Below are positions 12,580 through 23,129 of a DNA stretch of 64,000 bases, one piece after another. Both the position numbers and the translations under genes were made by a program. A model generated the notes under the pieces. That model saw only the letters and a program-made list of their open reading frames with translations, ran no database searches and was not told the origin of the DNA. Numbering within the stretch: position 1 is the first letter of the stretch; every line of letters begins with the position of its first letter. The stretch covers positions 62,001 to 126,000 of the forward strand of contig BQMF02000069.1 of NCBI GenBank assembly GCA_027922465.2, in the 5' to 3' direction. The stretch comes from Turritopsis dohrnii. Taxonomy: Eukaryota; Cnidaria; Hydrozoa; Anthoathecata; Oceaniidae.

Positions 12580-12584
12580 ATAAC
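12580..12584. repeat. BEL/Pao target-site duplication (copy 1)
   Basis: ATAAC immediately left of the 3' LTR, matching 19683-19687. Confidence 0.9.
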
Positions 12585-13173
12585 TATTGGGGCCCGATCC
12601 GAACAGACAGAACACACAGGTCCAATAGTTTTATGACTCAAAGTTCTCACTGAACTTAGGCTATAACGAAACACAAAATACAAGAATTAATACAAAAAAC
12701 TACAAAAATACAAAAAGACGAAACTAGAAAAACTCAACTAAAAATGACTGACGAGCAAAATAAATGTAAAATAAATGTAAAGTTCAAACACAGAAACAAT
12801 GACTACATAAATAAAAACAAACAAGACTAAATAACAGACAAAATACTTACTAAATCACTTTGAGTAAACCACCACTACAACTACCACACGTTTTAACATA
12901 CGACAAAAAACATTGCAAACGCACTACATATATACAGATGACGAAAGAAAAGAAACAATACAAATGACATGAGAAATTAACTACTATAATGAAATAACGG
13001 ATAAGTACAATATAACAAAGAAACGTGAACTACGCAATATAATACGCAAGGGACGAACTAAATACACGCACGGACTAGTAAAAACGTAACGATTAACTAT
13101 GTAACTAATAAAACACAACGAAGGAGGGCGCACTTTGCCGCAGCCTCTGTGCTGCCTACACAGGGCAGCAACA
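12585..13173 (-). repeat. 3' LTR of BEL/Pao element
   Basis: 589 bp. On the minus strand it begins TGTTGCTGCCC and ends CCCCAATA. Aligned by eye to the other LTR, the only difference is C at 12646 against T at 19155. Confidence 0.97.
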
Positions 13174-13177
13174 TAAT

Positions 13178-13188
13178 GCCCCCTCTTG
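13178..13188 (-). other. Polypurine tract
   Basis: On the minus strand CAAGAGGGGGC lies 4 bp upstream of the 3' LTR, the expected place for the plus-strand primer of reverse transcription. Confidence 0.75.
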
Positions 13189-13217
13189 AGATGTCTTTTC
13201 CTAGACATCGAAAAATT

Positions 13218-16200
13218 CTACAAATCACTTTCTACAAGCAATACAAGTTTGTGAATTGGTCGTTTCAATCGTTGACCACTAGCACTTTTCACAGATACAG
13301 TTCTAACGAGTCCGTTTTCTTCCGGAAACGTTTCTTCTATAACGCAAAGCTTCCAGTCGTTTCGAAATTCGGAGTTCTCTTTCAGTAACACTACGTCTCC
13401 GACTCTGAAAGAGCGATGCTCGTCTTGCCACTTGGAACGTATTTGCAAGCTTTGTAAATACTCCTTGCGCCTCCGTGACCAGAATTCATTTAGTAGATGT
13501 TGTACTCGTCTCCAACGTCTGCGACTGAACGTATCAACAGGCTCGAACGCCCCTGGCGGTGGGGTAATAACGTTTGACTTCATTGTTAGCAAATTGGCAG
13601 GAGATAAAGGAAGCGGGCTGTGAACGTCGTTTAGCGTATCCGCAGTAACTGGTCTCGAGTTGATTATCGCTTCGGCTTCGCACATGAACGTTCTGAAGGA
13701 CTCGTCGTCTAAGCTGTGGCCATGATTGAGAAGAAGAGAGTTTAGAATAGATCTGACTGATCTAATCTGTCGCTCCCATACTCCTCCAAAATGGCTAGCC
13801 GCAGGAGTATTTCTCTTCCATGTTATCCAGTCTCCACCGTGGAGTTGTAGAAATGCTTTGATTCTCTCTTCGTCCATTTCAGCAATCGCCTCTTGAAGTT
13901 CTCGTTGAGCTCCGACGAAGTTAGTGCCATTATCGCTGTAGATGGTTCGTACATTGCCGCGTCGACAAATAAATCTTCTTAATGCTTGAATAAACGAATC
14001 CGTGTCTAACGTGTTGCTCGTCTCGATATGAACTGCTCTTGACGCAAAACACGTGAACAGGGCACCGTATCGTTTTAGCTCTTTTCGTCTCTCTTTAATA
14101 ATGAAGGGTCCGAAGTAGTCTACTCCACATACAGTGAATGGAGCTGACTCGTTCAGTCTGTCTTGAGGTAAATCGGCCATCTTTTGGTTGCAAGTGTTGC
14201 CTCTAAGCTTTCGACACGTCACACAATTCGCGATAACATGTCGAACGTAGGAGTTGACATTGATAATCCAGTATCCTTTCGAACGAACTCGGTTGATTGT
14301 GATTCCTCTTCCGGAATGATGAACTTCCTCGTGACAGTGTTGGATGATCATTAGTGAGATCTTGCTTCTTTTCGGCAGAATCACAGGATGTACCGTTGCC
14401 AAATCTAACATTCGACTTCGTGAAAGTCTTCCTCCAACTCTCAGGACTCGCTCGCCGTCCAGAAATGGGCTCAATTTAACTAAAGATGACGATTTTGAGA
14501 CATTTTTTCCATTGGCTAGGTCGTCAATCTCTCTTTGGAAGGCTTCTTGTTGGGTTAGCTTTATCAATGTCGTCTCTGCATGGAGAATATCCTCTACGTC
14601 TATGTCAGCTTTCCTCGTTTTGAATCGTATCATCTGACACACTATGCGCTTAAGTCTGAACCATCTATTCGATCTATCTGTCAGTCTAGTTAACAAACTT
14701 TCCTTTCCTGAATGCGTCGTAATCTTGTTGACTTTTACTTCAGCATGCGAATCAGCTATTGTTACTTCTTTATCCATCTTTTCGATAACAATCAATGGTT
14801 TGTAGAGAATGCTAGGTCCGTTGAACCAACGTTGGTCTTTAGCGAACTTTCTTATACTTAGCCCTCTGGAAGCATCGTCAGCTGGGTTATTTTCGGAATT
14901 GATATGCTTCCATTGACCTTCCTTGGACTGACTTAAGATCACTTGAATTCTGTTGGCTACAAATAATTGAAACCGTTTATGCTGATTTCTGAGGTACGCT
15001 AATACAATTTCGCTGTCGGTCCAAAAGTATTCCTTTATCACTTGGATGGGTATTTCTTGACGTACTAAGGCTGCGACTTTTACCGAAACAGTAGCGGCTG
15101 TCAGCTCCAACCGAGGAATCGTAGTCGGCTTGATTGGAGCGACTCGAGATTTTCCAATCAGTAGAGTGCAATGAACATCTCCCGTTTCATTTTCAGCTCG
15201 TAGGTAGCTTGCTTGGCCATATGCCTTATCCGAAGCATCTGAAAAATGATGTATGGAGTAGTTGTTTACCTTTCCAAAGTTGCTTGGTACATAACAGCGA
15301 TTAGTAGATACGGATTCAAGCTGTGGTAATTCTCGCCTCCATCTTTCCCAGGTCAAGGCTTGTTCCTCATTTAATGAATCATCCCAACCTTTCCGTTCGA
15401 TGACAAGCTGTTGCAAGAGAAGTTTTCCGTGTAGAATAAAGGGTGCTGCCAGCCCAAGGGGATCATATACTGAACTAATGGTTGCCAAAATCCCTCTACG
15501 CGTAAGTGGCTTGTCTTTCAGTACTATACGGAAGCTAAGAGCGTCGTTCTCAATACACCAATGTACACCGAGAGCCTTTTCCATGGGTAAAGCGTCGGTA
15601 CTGAGATCGAGCTTCTTGATTTCTTTACCACGTTCACCGGGATCGATTGCTTTTAACACTTCTCTGGAATTAGACACGATTTTAGTTAAACGGAAACCAC
15701 CTTTGGCGCACATGTGTGTTACATTGGTGAGTTGATTCACTGCAACAGTTACATTCGGGTACGATTTTAAGAGATCGTCAACATAAAAATCTTTACGGAG
15801 CGTGTCTGCAACTTCCTTACCAAACGATGCTTCATTGTCGTTAGCTGTCCTCTTAATTGTAAAGTTAGCGGCACTTGGGGAACTGATAGCTCCAAATACG
15901 TGAACTGTCATTTGGTGTTCTTTTAAAGGACTACTTAGATCACCATTTGGCCACCACAGGAAACGTAGATAGTTGTGCTGATGTTCAGGAACTTTCACCT
16001 GATAGAACATGGCTTCTACGTCGGCCATAACAGCAATTTGATCCATGCGAAATCTAAACAACACACCAACCAACTTGTTCATCAGATCAGGACCTTGCAA
16101 TAACTCGCTATTTAATGACATGCCTTTGTAAGTTGCTGAACAATCGAGAACAACACGGATTTTTTCGGGTTTACTTGGGTGATAAACGCCAAAGTGTGGA

Positions 16201-19040
16201 AGATACCAGACCTCTCCAGGTGGGGCATCCAATTGCTGATCATCTATTTCTATGGCGTATCCTTTAGACAATAACAAATTCATGGTCTCGCAGTAATCTG
16301 TGTACATTTTCGGGTTTCGCAACAGCTTTTTTCTTAGCCATTCCGCTCTTTGATATGCCTGCACTCTATTGTTATGAAACGATACTTGAGGATCTCTGAA
16401 TGGTAAAGGTAGCTGGTAATGATCTCCTAACTTCACAATGTTTTCATTCATAATCTGAATAAACTTCATATCTTCTTGTGAAATGGTTTTCGTAAGTGTA
16501 GAATCACCTGCTTCATTGAAGTCATGCTGATACATACGTAGGAGATTTTGGGTAATTGATTGATCGAATACTTTATCGGGCACGGAGAAGTAGTGAGATG
16601 CAATCTTGCCACTTGTCACATCTTTCACAGCGATTCTGTTGCAGGTTGCACTATTCGAGGAATTACTATTAATTGGTCCCATTATGCACCAACCAAGTTT
16701 CGTTTGAAAAGCATACGGACCATTTGAGGTGCTTGGTATCACTGAAATTGGTTCCAGAGCAGCAGGGCAGTTTCCTCCAATCAGTATACCGATCTCTACC
16801 GTTTTATCATCTTGAGGCAAATACTTCTTTAGTTTTGTCAGGTGTTTCCAGCGGGATATCTTTCTTGGTGTAGGAACTTCTTCTTGATCGATGGGTATGA
16901 AATCTTGAGTATAACACAGCGGTATTTCGATACTATTGTTATTCGCGACGTTAGATATAGTTAGACCATATACCCGACTGCAACGACTAGTGTGATCTCC
17001 TGTCAAAGTCTTGATTCGTAAAGACGTTGGCATAGATGGGACATTCAAACTTGAAACAATGTCATTTCGTATAAAGGATGTCTGACTTCCATTGTCTAGG
17101 AGTGCATGAGTACGTACTTGCTTCGATCTATACTTCAAAATAACAGGTACTACACAGAGACTTACAATACTGGCGTCGATGCTGGTTCTGTTACTAGTTA
17201 CTGACGTAGGTATATTTCTATCTTTCTTTTCAAATTCCTTCTTCACATAGCCATGCAGGCCTGTAGGATGCTCTTTGCTGCAGATTTTGCACTTACGTCT
17301 GCTGGGACAGTTTTTAGCAAGATGATCGGTCGAAGTTGGTGAATAGCACGAAAAGCACAGGTGTTTCTTAAACAACCATCGTCTCCTTTCTTCAACACTA
17401 TTCTGCAAAAACTTCACACACTCATCTAAATCATGTCTCAATGAGCAACAGGGACACTCTATTCTTGTATTTGTTTGATAGGATTTAGCTGCTAGTTTCT
17501 TTGGTACCATCTTGTCTTTTGGATTGGAGGATTCCGTCGCTTTACGAGAGAAAAGAGGATCTGTCATCAGATACAGTTCTTCTTTCATCAGCTTTAGGAA
17601 GTCTGTCAAATTGGGGTCACGTTTACCTCCTTCTCGTACTTTCATTGCTTTTCTGTTCCATCTGTCTTGAATGTATGTGGGAAGTTTTGAATGAAGAAGC
17701 TGGATGATGTCTGGATTATCGTAGCTGCTGTAGTTTAACATCGTCGTCTTAAACTTCATAACAAAAGTGTAGAACTTCCTCATGCTTGCACTATCGTTTG
17801 CCTTCAGTTTCTGCCAAGCTTTTAACTGCTTCTTGTACTCGTTAATGATTCTGTACTTGTCACCGTATTGTTCCAGTAATAAGTGTTTCGCCTCGGTATA
17901 ACACTTTGAAGATGGCAGATGCACACATCCTTGAACTAATTCTTTAGGTTCACCAGACAAATACTTCAATAATCTGGTCAAACGACTTCTTTCATCGGTT
18001 GTCTTACTCTCAACTGCCTCAACAAATGTGGTTATAAAAAACCAAAACTCAATTGGATCACCAGTGAATACATCAAGATCGATATCTGGCAGCTGCAACG
18101 TCTGAATAAGTGACGTAACTTGGTTGCTTGACATATGAAGCTCCCCAGTATTGTCTTGGTTAAGACTGGTTTTTTCGGCCGGTAGAGATGATTTAAGACT
18201 AATTAAATCTTCTGAACTGTTCTTCAATGATCTCTGATTTTTGCTACTATTACTTGCCTCTGAACTTAAGTCTGCTCGAGGTGCTACTACTTGCTTTGTC
18301 AGATACTCTTCTACGAAATCTTTCTTGCTTTGAAATGGCACAGGAGGTAGGTGTGATTTTTGTGAGCTTTCATCTTCGTAAATTTGCAATCTCGCCTCAG
18401 CTTTTGCGATTTCGAGTTCCTTTTCTAACATTCTTGTTCTCTGGAGTGCTTCTTCTTGGCGCTTGAGGTAAGCTGCCTCTAGCTTGAGTTCAGCAAGCTT
18501 GGTCTTCTCCTTGATTGCTGCTTCTCTAATCGCTGAGCTATGTCCTGAACTGGAACTTCTCTTGGAATAGCAGCTTTTCCTGTGAGAACTGGAACTTCGG
18601 TAATTCTTGAATAAATTGTTTTCTTTTTGCCTCAACAATTCAGGTTCCCTTGTTTCTTGAATAACTTGCCCTTGACCTTCTAGCCTTTGTGTTGTCTCTT
18701 GTGGACTCTGAACCCATTCGTGATAACGTCTCTTCAGATGGAAAATATCCTTTTCTAATCGCTCCGCAAACTCCTCGGATCCAAACAGCTCAATCTCTTC
18801 ACCTTCGTTTATTAACATCACACACTTTGCATGAATTTGCAAAAACTCTTGAAAAAGTGAGTCGATTGCTTCCATCTGTTCACGAGCGATATCTTTGTTC
18901 TCTGAACTGATCGACTTTTCAATTTCTTTTAACCTTTTTCGAATCTTCTGTTCGATTTTGCGGCGGTTCGACTGATGAAGATCTAACTGATATAATCTTC
19001 CTCTCTCAGTCGTCTTTCTCGCCATATCTGTATACGACAT
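13218..19040 (-). CDS. BEL/Pao gag-pol polyprotein, intact
   Basis: 1940 residues in one frame; it carries the enzymes that copy and integrate the element. In order: a coiled, charged N-terminus (to ~250); a DUF1759 gag-like region (~315-460, with DVFTGDPIEFW); Cys/His knuckles (~525-595, CPCC, CFSC, CKIC); an aspartic protease with LLDNGSQTSF (~647; DNG where DSG or DTG is commoner); reverse transcriptase with VMADVEAMF (~1005) and the YVDD box (~1088); RNase H with HFSDASDKAYG (~1268); an integrase H-H-C-C domain (~1567-1613); an integrase core with acidic residues near 1640 (CGVDYFGPF), 1702 (YSDNGTNF) and 1753 (GVWERQIR); and a DUF5641-like C-terminus. The start at 19040 gives the longest frame and lies 53 bp from the LTR; a second Met is five codons in. 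All key motifs are present, so it may be active. Confidence 0.96.
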   Translation of the reverse strand: MSYTDMARKTTERGRLYQLDLHQSNRRKIEQKIRKRLKEIEKSISSENKDIAREQMEAIDSLFQEFLQIHAKCVMLINEGEEIELFGSEEFAERLEKDIFHLKRRYHEWVQSPQETTQRLEGQGQVIQETREPELLRQKENNLFKNYRSSSSHRKSCYSKRSSSSGHSSAIREAAIKEKTKLAELKLEAAYLKRQEEALQRTRMLEKELEIAKAEARLQIYEDESSQKSHLPPVPFQSKKDFVEEYLTKQVVAPRADLSSEASNSSKNQRSLKNSSEDLISLKSSLPAEKTSLNQDNTGELHMSSNQVTSLIQTLQLPDIDLDVFTGDPIEFWFFITTFVEAVESKTTDERSRLTRLLKYLSGEPKELVQGCVHLPSSKCYTEAKHLLLEQYGDKYRIINEYKKQLKAWQKLKANDSASMRKFYTFVMKFKTTMLNYSSYDNPDIIQLLHSKLPTYIQDRWNRKAMKVREGGKRDPNLTDFLKLMKEELYLMTDPLFSRKATESSNPKDKMVPKKLAAKSYQTNTRIECPCCSLRHDLDECVKFLQNSVEERRRWLFKKHLCFSCYSPTSTDHLAKNCPSRRKCKICSKEHPTGLHGYVKKEFEKKDRNIPTSVTSNRTSIDASIVSLCVVPVILKYRSKQVRTHALLDNGSQTSFIRNDIVSSLNVPSMPTSLRIKTLTGDHTSRCSRVYGLTISNVANNNSIEIPLCYTQDFIPIDQEEVPTPRKISRWKHLTKLKKYLPQDDKTVEIGILIGGNCPAALEPISVIPSTSNGPYAFQTKLGWCIMGPINSNSSNSATCNRIAVKDVTSGKIASHYFSVPDKVFDQSITQNLLRMYQHDFNEAGDSTLTKTISQEDMKFIQIMNENIVKLGDHYQLPLPFRDPQVSFHNNRVQAYQRAEWLRKKLLRNPKMYTDYCETMNLLLSKGYAIEIDDQQLDAPPGEVWYLPHFGVYHPSKPEKIRVVLDCSATYKGMSLNSELLQGPDLMNKLVGVLFRFRMDQIAVMADVEAMFYQVKVPEHQHNYLRFLWWPNGDLSSPLKEHQMTVHVFGAISSPSAANFTIKRTANDNEASFGKEVADTLRKDFYVDDLLKSYPNVTVAVNQLTNVTHMCAKGGFRLTKIVSNSREVLKAIDPGERGKEIKKLDLSTDALPMEKALGVHWCIENDALSFRIVLKDKPLTRRGILATISSVYDPLGLAAPFILHGKLLLQQLVIERKGWDDSLNEEQALTWERWRRELPQLESVSTNRCYVPSNFGKVNNYSIHHFSDASDKAYGQASYLRAENETGDVHCTLLIGKSRVAPIKPTTIPRLELTAATVSVKVAALVRQEIPIQVIKEYFWTDSEIVLAYLRNQHKRFQLFVANRIQVILSQSKEGQWKHINSENNPADDASRGLSIRKFAKDQRWFNGPSILYKPLIVIEKMDKEVTIADSHAEVKVNKITTHSGKESLLTRLTDRSNRWFRLKRIVCQMIRFKTRKADIDVEDILHAETTLIKLTQQEAFQREIDDLANGKNVSKSSSLVKLSPFLDGERVLRVGGRLSRSRMLDLATVHPVILPKRSKISLMIIQHCHEEVHHSGRGITINRVRSKGYWIINVNSYVRHVIANCVTCRKLRGNTCNQKMADLPQDRLNESAPFTVCGVDYFGPFIIKERRKELKRYGALFTCFASRAVHIETSNTLDTDSFIQALRRFICRRGNVRTIYSDNGTNFVGAQRELQEAIAEMDEERIKAFLQLHGGDWITWKRNTPAASHFGGVWERQIRSVRSILNSLLLNHGHSLDDESFRTFMCEAEAIINSRPVTADTLNDVHSPLPLSPANLLTMKSNVITPPPGAFEPVDTFSRRRWRRVQHLLNEFWSRRRKEYLQSLQIRSKWQDEHRSFRVGDVVLLKENSEFRNDWKLCVIEETFPEENGLVRTVSVKSASGQRLKRPIHKLVLLVESDL

Positions 19041-19093
19041 ACTTAACTAACTAAATGTGTCTAGGCAGTTGCGGTACATAGAGTGATTTACGA

Positions 19094-19682
19094 TATTGGG
19101 GCCCGATCCGAACAGACAGAACACACAGGTCCAATAGTTTTATGACTCAAAGTTTTCACTGAACTTAGGCTATAACGAAACACAAAATACAAGAATTAAT
19201 ACAAAAAACTACAAAAATACAAAAAGACGAAACTAGAAAAACTCAACTAAAAATGACTGACGAGCAAAATAAATGTAAAATAAATGTAAAGTTCAAACAC
19301 AGAAACAATGACTACATAAATAAAAACAAACAAGACTAAATAACAGACAAAATACTTACTAAATCACTTTGAGTAAACCACCACTACAACTACCACACGT
19401 TTTAACATACGACAAAAAACATTGCAAACGCACTACATATATACAGATGACGAAAGAAAAGAAACAATACAAATGACATGAGAAATTAACTACTATAATG
19501 AAATAACGGATAAGTACAATATAACAAAGAAACGTGAACTACGCAATATAATACGCAAGGGACGAACTAAATACACGCACGGACTAGTAAAAACGTAACG
19601 ATTAACTATGTAACTAATAAAACACAACGAAGGAGGGCGCACTTTGCCGCAGCCTCTGTGCTGCCTACACAGGGCAGCAACA
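19094..19682 (-). repeat. 5' LTR of BEL/Pao element
   Basis: 589 bp, one substitution from the 3' LTR. It should carry the promoter for the minus-strand transcript. A TTTTATTAG string about 70 bp into the LTR is a weak TATA-like candidate. Confidence 0.97.
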
Positions 19683-19687
19683 ATAAC
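19683..19687. repeat. BEL/Pao target-site duplication (copy 2)
   Basis: ATAAC directly right of the 5' LTR. Confidence 0.9.
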
Positions 19688-21044
19688 ATTGCATCTCTGA
19701 TTTCATATGCACCCAAGGGCATTGCGAAAATACATAGTTGACACTATGCGAAACTTTATTGTATACGTATATACACCACTGATAAACTTAACTACATCTG
19801 AATGACATAAAACATTCTTTATTTTGGGGGTACGAAATAATATTAAGTTTATATTGATTTTTTCGGATATTCAGTGATTACGTATGTAAATCATGTTCTT
19901 TAAGCATTTGATATGTACCGTCAATCTTCTTAATTACGAATGGAATTATCAATATTTCAAACACAAAAAGTAAACAATAATTTTGATCATTAACAGTTAT
20001 ATATATACTTATATATGTTCTAAAGCACACACATAACATAATTATATAATGTAACTGAAAGGAAAGTTTTGTATTGTTACATGATGTATCTTTTGAATTT
20101 ACAGACAGTTGTTTTACAGATGTTTTAATTTGCTATTGTGATTAGTCACTCGTAATAAGGGACATTGACAGTATAACTTAAAAACTGATCAAACAATAAA
20201 ACAAGTATATAAGTGGTGCAGGGTAGACACAAATTTTCTATGTTGGAGCTGAAGAGGAAACTAAGCTGAGCCAAAGTATCCAGAGCTTAAAAGCGTAACA
20301 GCTCATATACAAAACAAACGAAGATGTTTTGAATTTAGGCTTAAAGAATATCAAAACATTTCTCTATAAAAACAAACAAATAGCTACCTTTTTCTTTTTG
20401 ACTCTTCTGTTTACAAAACGTTGAAAACTTCTTTTTAATTAGAAAAGAATGATCACAGTTCAAGATAATTATAAGTTTCTTCTATGAAAATTCTTTTTTT
20501 ATCTTCAGATACCCATATCTATCATTTTCAAGAAACTTTAGAAAATTTAAAATGGTTTCTACCCTCACATGCGTGGTAAGCGTAAGTTTCATGTAAGCGC
20601 ACACACGAAATTTCAAAAAACCGCTAGGTTTGGACATCAGAAAAAAAAAAAAAAAAAAAGAAAAACAAAGCCGGTTTTAAAGTATTTCTTGCTTTCGCAG
20701 AAATCCAACAAGATGCCCTACCGGGCAGAAGGATTTCTGCAAGCTTTGCTGCTGAAAATGCCACAAAAATGCAACACTAGCACACTAGTCCTGCAAAACT
20801 AAGACAGTCACATCATTCAGGTCGAGAAGCATCAGCATTAAATAAACAAAAATATTGATGCGACTGACAATGTTCGTCAAGAAAGTCAGCCTACCATAAC
20901 ATAAAAAAGGGGCTTTTCTTTATGCTATCGCGGAGATCATTTATGAAGATCTGTTTTTTTGTACGAATAAGCTGAATGATTGCTACTGGATATTTGCCAC
21001 CCACGTACTCCAAAAAAGTGCATCGACACAATACGAAACTTTAA

Positions 21045-21930
21045 TTTAACCACATTAAATATAACGAATCCTATAAAAAGATTGTGTATACTGGCGGTAA
21101 CCAACATATCGTTTGGGCAGCACAAACTAATATATAAAGTTTCTATATTGATCTCCTCAGAATGAAAAATATAAATATCACAATAATAATTACTTAGAAA
21201 TTAAAGCTCATATCTAATCTAAAAGTTAAAACAAATACAACATACGTAGGGAGAAAAGAGATAAGCTGATATAGCCAGAATACATCCAAAAATTGCTACT
21301 AAATATAGTATAAATAGCTGTATAAAGTGCATATGTTGGTGATGTTGGGGAGGAGCTGAAAGGAAGCTAAGCTGAGCTTTAAAAATCCAAAAGCTTCTAA
21401 AAATTGACTTCAAACATGCATACACATACAAAATACACGAAGGTCTTTCATATTTAAAAAGGCTTGGAGCAAAAATAAAACAAGAAATACCTTTTCTTCC
21501 ACACACCATGTATTGGCACTGTTTTCATATTTTAAACTTCAAGAAAACTTCTTTCAAAAAACAGAATAACCACACTGTAATTGAATTTTGTGAACATGAT
21601 AAGTTCCCAACAGTAATGCAATTCTTTATATAAAATTATAAGCTGTATTAACTTCTTTTAAAGCCATATTTCCATCAAAGAAACTTTTAGCAAACTACAC
21701 ACGTTCTTTCGCTGCCATTTTTAAAACGTTTTGTGGACGATCACATGGCATGGCGAAAATCAGCCAATAAACTATCGCTATTTAAGTGGAGGTGGCTAAA
21801 TTAGCACCCGTTCGTAGAAATCGGGCATTATGCACCAATGACAATTAAGACGGCTTTTTTATGAACCAATGAAATTTAAGAAACAAAAATGCGCCGGTTT
21901 GGACAGTAAGATGAAAAAAAAAAAAAAAAA
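21045..21930 (-). repeat. ~880-bp near-identical inverted copy of 42865-43745
   Basis: This block matches the plus strand at 42865-43745 almost base for base. A 96-codon open frame at 21219-21509 (minus) has the same translation as that at 43282-43572 (plus). I do not treat that frame as a gene. The two copies are about 21 kb apart in opposite orientation, which implies recent duplication or transposition. Confidence 0.9.
21735..21895 (-). promoter_or_regulatory. Promoter-like block with CCAAT boxes (array 1)
   Basis: On the plus strand this reads CCAATAAAC, CACCAATGAC and GAACCAATGA: three CCAAT boxes in the order and spacing seen at 42921-43030, next to a CATGTGATC-type motif and a conserved ATG (minus strand) of a very short frame. 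Promoter activity is inferred from motif conservation across copies. Confidence 0.5.
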
Positions 21931-21934
21931 ATCA

Positions 21935-22082
21935 GAAAAACACGGACGATCGTAAAGTATTTCTTGCTTACGCAGAAATCCAAAAAACCCAGAGCCGGTT
22001 TTAATGTATTTCTTGCTTTCGCAGAAATCCAAAAACAAAGCCGGTTTTAAAGTATTTCTTGCTTTCGCAGAAATCCAATAAT
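21935..22082 (-). repeat. Hairpin minisatellite, three copies
   Basis: Three copies of AAAGTATTTCTTGCTTWCGC ending AGAAATCC, separated by short A-rich joints. Same repeat as 10520-10975 and 41371-41636. Confidence 0.88.
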
Positions 22083-22085
22083 ACA

Positions 22086-22346
22086 TAATAATATCAACTC
22101 GTCTATGAAAATATACAAAATGTGTGTGAACTCAACAGAAACAAAACTTGTTTCTTTTTTTAAGCCGTGTAAACAAAACTATAAGCGAACAACTAAATTG
22201 ATGACAGCCAGTCGGACGCACTTGATTTTACGCAAAGCCTTAAGTGCTTAGTCAAGGAAGGAATTTTGCGCTTGTTGCAGTAGGTCACATTTCTAAAATA
22301 TCCAAAACAAAATTTTGCGACACGTCACCAACACGTCACCAACAGT
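22086..22346. other. Non-coding, no gene recognised
   Basis: Includes short CACGTCACCAA repeats at about 22322-22342 that lead into the palindrome on the right. Confidence 0.4.
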
Positions 22347-22464
22347 AAAGAGTGTTTTCATTGGGAATTGTAACACGTCACCACACGTCACCACTTTTTA
22401 TTACTATCAAAGAAAGTTGGTGACGTGTGGTGACGTGTTGTAATTCCCAGTGAAAATACTCTTT
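22347..22464. repeat. Long palindrome (hairpin arms ~47 bp)
   Basis: The left arm, from AAAGAGTGTTTTCATTGGGA to CACGTCACCACACGTCACCA, is matched by its reverse complement on the right. The loop is about 24 bp and the arms differ at very few bases. It may be the end of a foldback element. The arm contains reiterated CACGTCACC. Confidence 0.85.
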
Positions 22465-22470
22465 AAAGTT

Positions 22471-22757
22471 GTTGTGTTACCCAGTCCGGCTTCCTCCTGA
22501 ATATGCTTAAAGGAAATTGTAGCACTGCTATTTCTAAGCGCACGTAACGCCCTTACAACATCCCGTTCCATTCGCAGAGTTGTCTACTTGGGCCTTCCCT
22601 TGTTTTCGTGCCGCAGATCTTCTTTCTTTTCCATTGGTAACTTGGCATGGCAGTAAACGCTTCCCTCTGCAAACTGCGGATATGTGCCGCAAAGCTCGTG
22701 GCAACTGACACCAAACTTCTGGTGGAGAACCCTCAAATCGGACGGATTCTTCCACGG
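22471..22757 (-). pseudogene. Decayed Tc1/mariner-like transposase N-terminus
   Basis: One minus frame reads DLRVLHQKFGVSCHEL, then KLPMEKKEDLRHENKGRPK, an in-frame stop, then TTLRMERDVVRALRALR. A GRP(K/R)-x-TT motif followed by a charged helix is the layout between the two helix-turn-helix parts of Tc1-like transposases. No DDE catalytic part is present. Identification rests on layout and is moderate. Confidence 0.45.
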
Positions 22758-23129
22758 TGATCTTTTACGTGGTCACGTTTTTGTCGATATGTTTTGTTTA
22801 TATATACCTAAAGTAAAGTAAACAAAATGCTTTGTTGGTGTTTACATTGGAAATAGTATTTCAGATTACCTATTTGTAACTTTTGTTTATTTACCAAAGT
22901 GGTAGCAACAAACAAAACTGTTTTGTAATTCATTCCCACATCCCCACAAACTTGTTTACATTACATTGTTTACTTAGAGACAATAATAACAATAGAAAAG
23001 TACACAAATTGCAGCTGTGACCCTTCAAGTAAAATAAACAACTTCTAAAGTAGTCAGACATTACCAAATAAGCAAACGTAAACATTAGAAAATCTATACA
23101 CAAAATGACTAAGTCATGCAAACATTCAG
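22758..23129. other. Non-coding, no gene recognised
   Basis: AT-rich sequence with no supported feature. Confidence 0.4.

Larger units (their letters stand above)
8150..12584 (-). repeat. Hairpin-unit array 1, left part
   Basis: Related units run on the minus strand. Recurrent landmarks are a terminal module AACAAGATGCCCTTACGGGC (near 8195, 10980 and 12010), an anchor GGTTTGGACAG followed by a poly-A run (8157, 10491, 11985), a GAGCTGAG-type block (9410, 10120) and a CAATCTTCCTAATTA block (9825, 12350). The array resumes at 19683 after the BEL/Pao insertion. No protein frame is supported. The short frame at 11738-11953 has no recognisable similarity. Confidence 0.75.
12585..19682 (-). mobile_element. 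Full-length BEL/Pao LTR retrotransposon
   Basis: Complete 7098-bp element on the minus strand: 5' LTR 19094-19682, a short 53-bp leader, one gag-pol ORF 13218-19040, a purine tract and 3' LTR 12585-13173. The host duplication ATAAC sits at 12580-12584 and 19683-19687; 5 bp is usual for BEL/Pao. The LTRs show one substitution in 589 bp, and the ORF has no stop or frameshift, so insertion was recent. A primer-binding site with a clear tRNA match was not found next to the 5' LTR. Confidence 0.97.
19683..22085 (-). repeat. Hairpin-unit array 1, right part
   Basis: Continuation of the array left of the BEL/Pao insertion, still in minus orientation. Landmarks: GGAGCTGAAGAGGAAACTAAG (near 20245), anchor GCTAGGTTTGGACATCAG (20625), terminal hairpin GATGCCCTACCGGGCAGAAGG (20710), GGAGCTGAAAGGAAGC (21353), anchor CGGTTTGGACAGTAAGATG (21895), and closing hairpin repeats to 22082. 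Confidence 0.75.

Noticed and set aside
21219..21509. 96-codon frame conserved exactly at 43282-43572
   Set aside because: The conservation comes from the near-identical 880-bp inverted repeat. The frame covers the GAGCTGAAAGGAAG block, which is not open in other units, so coding is not supported.
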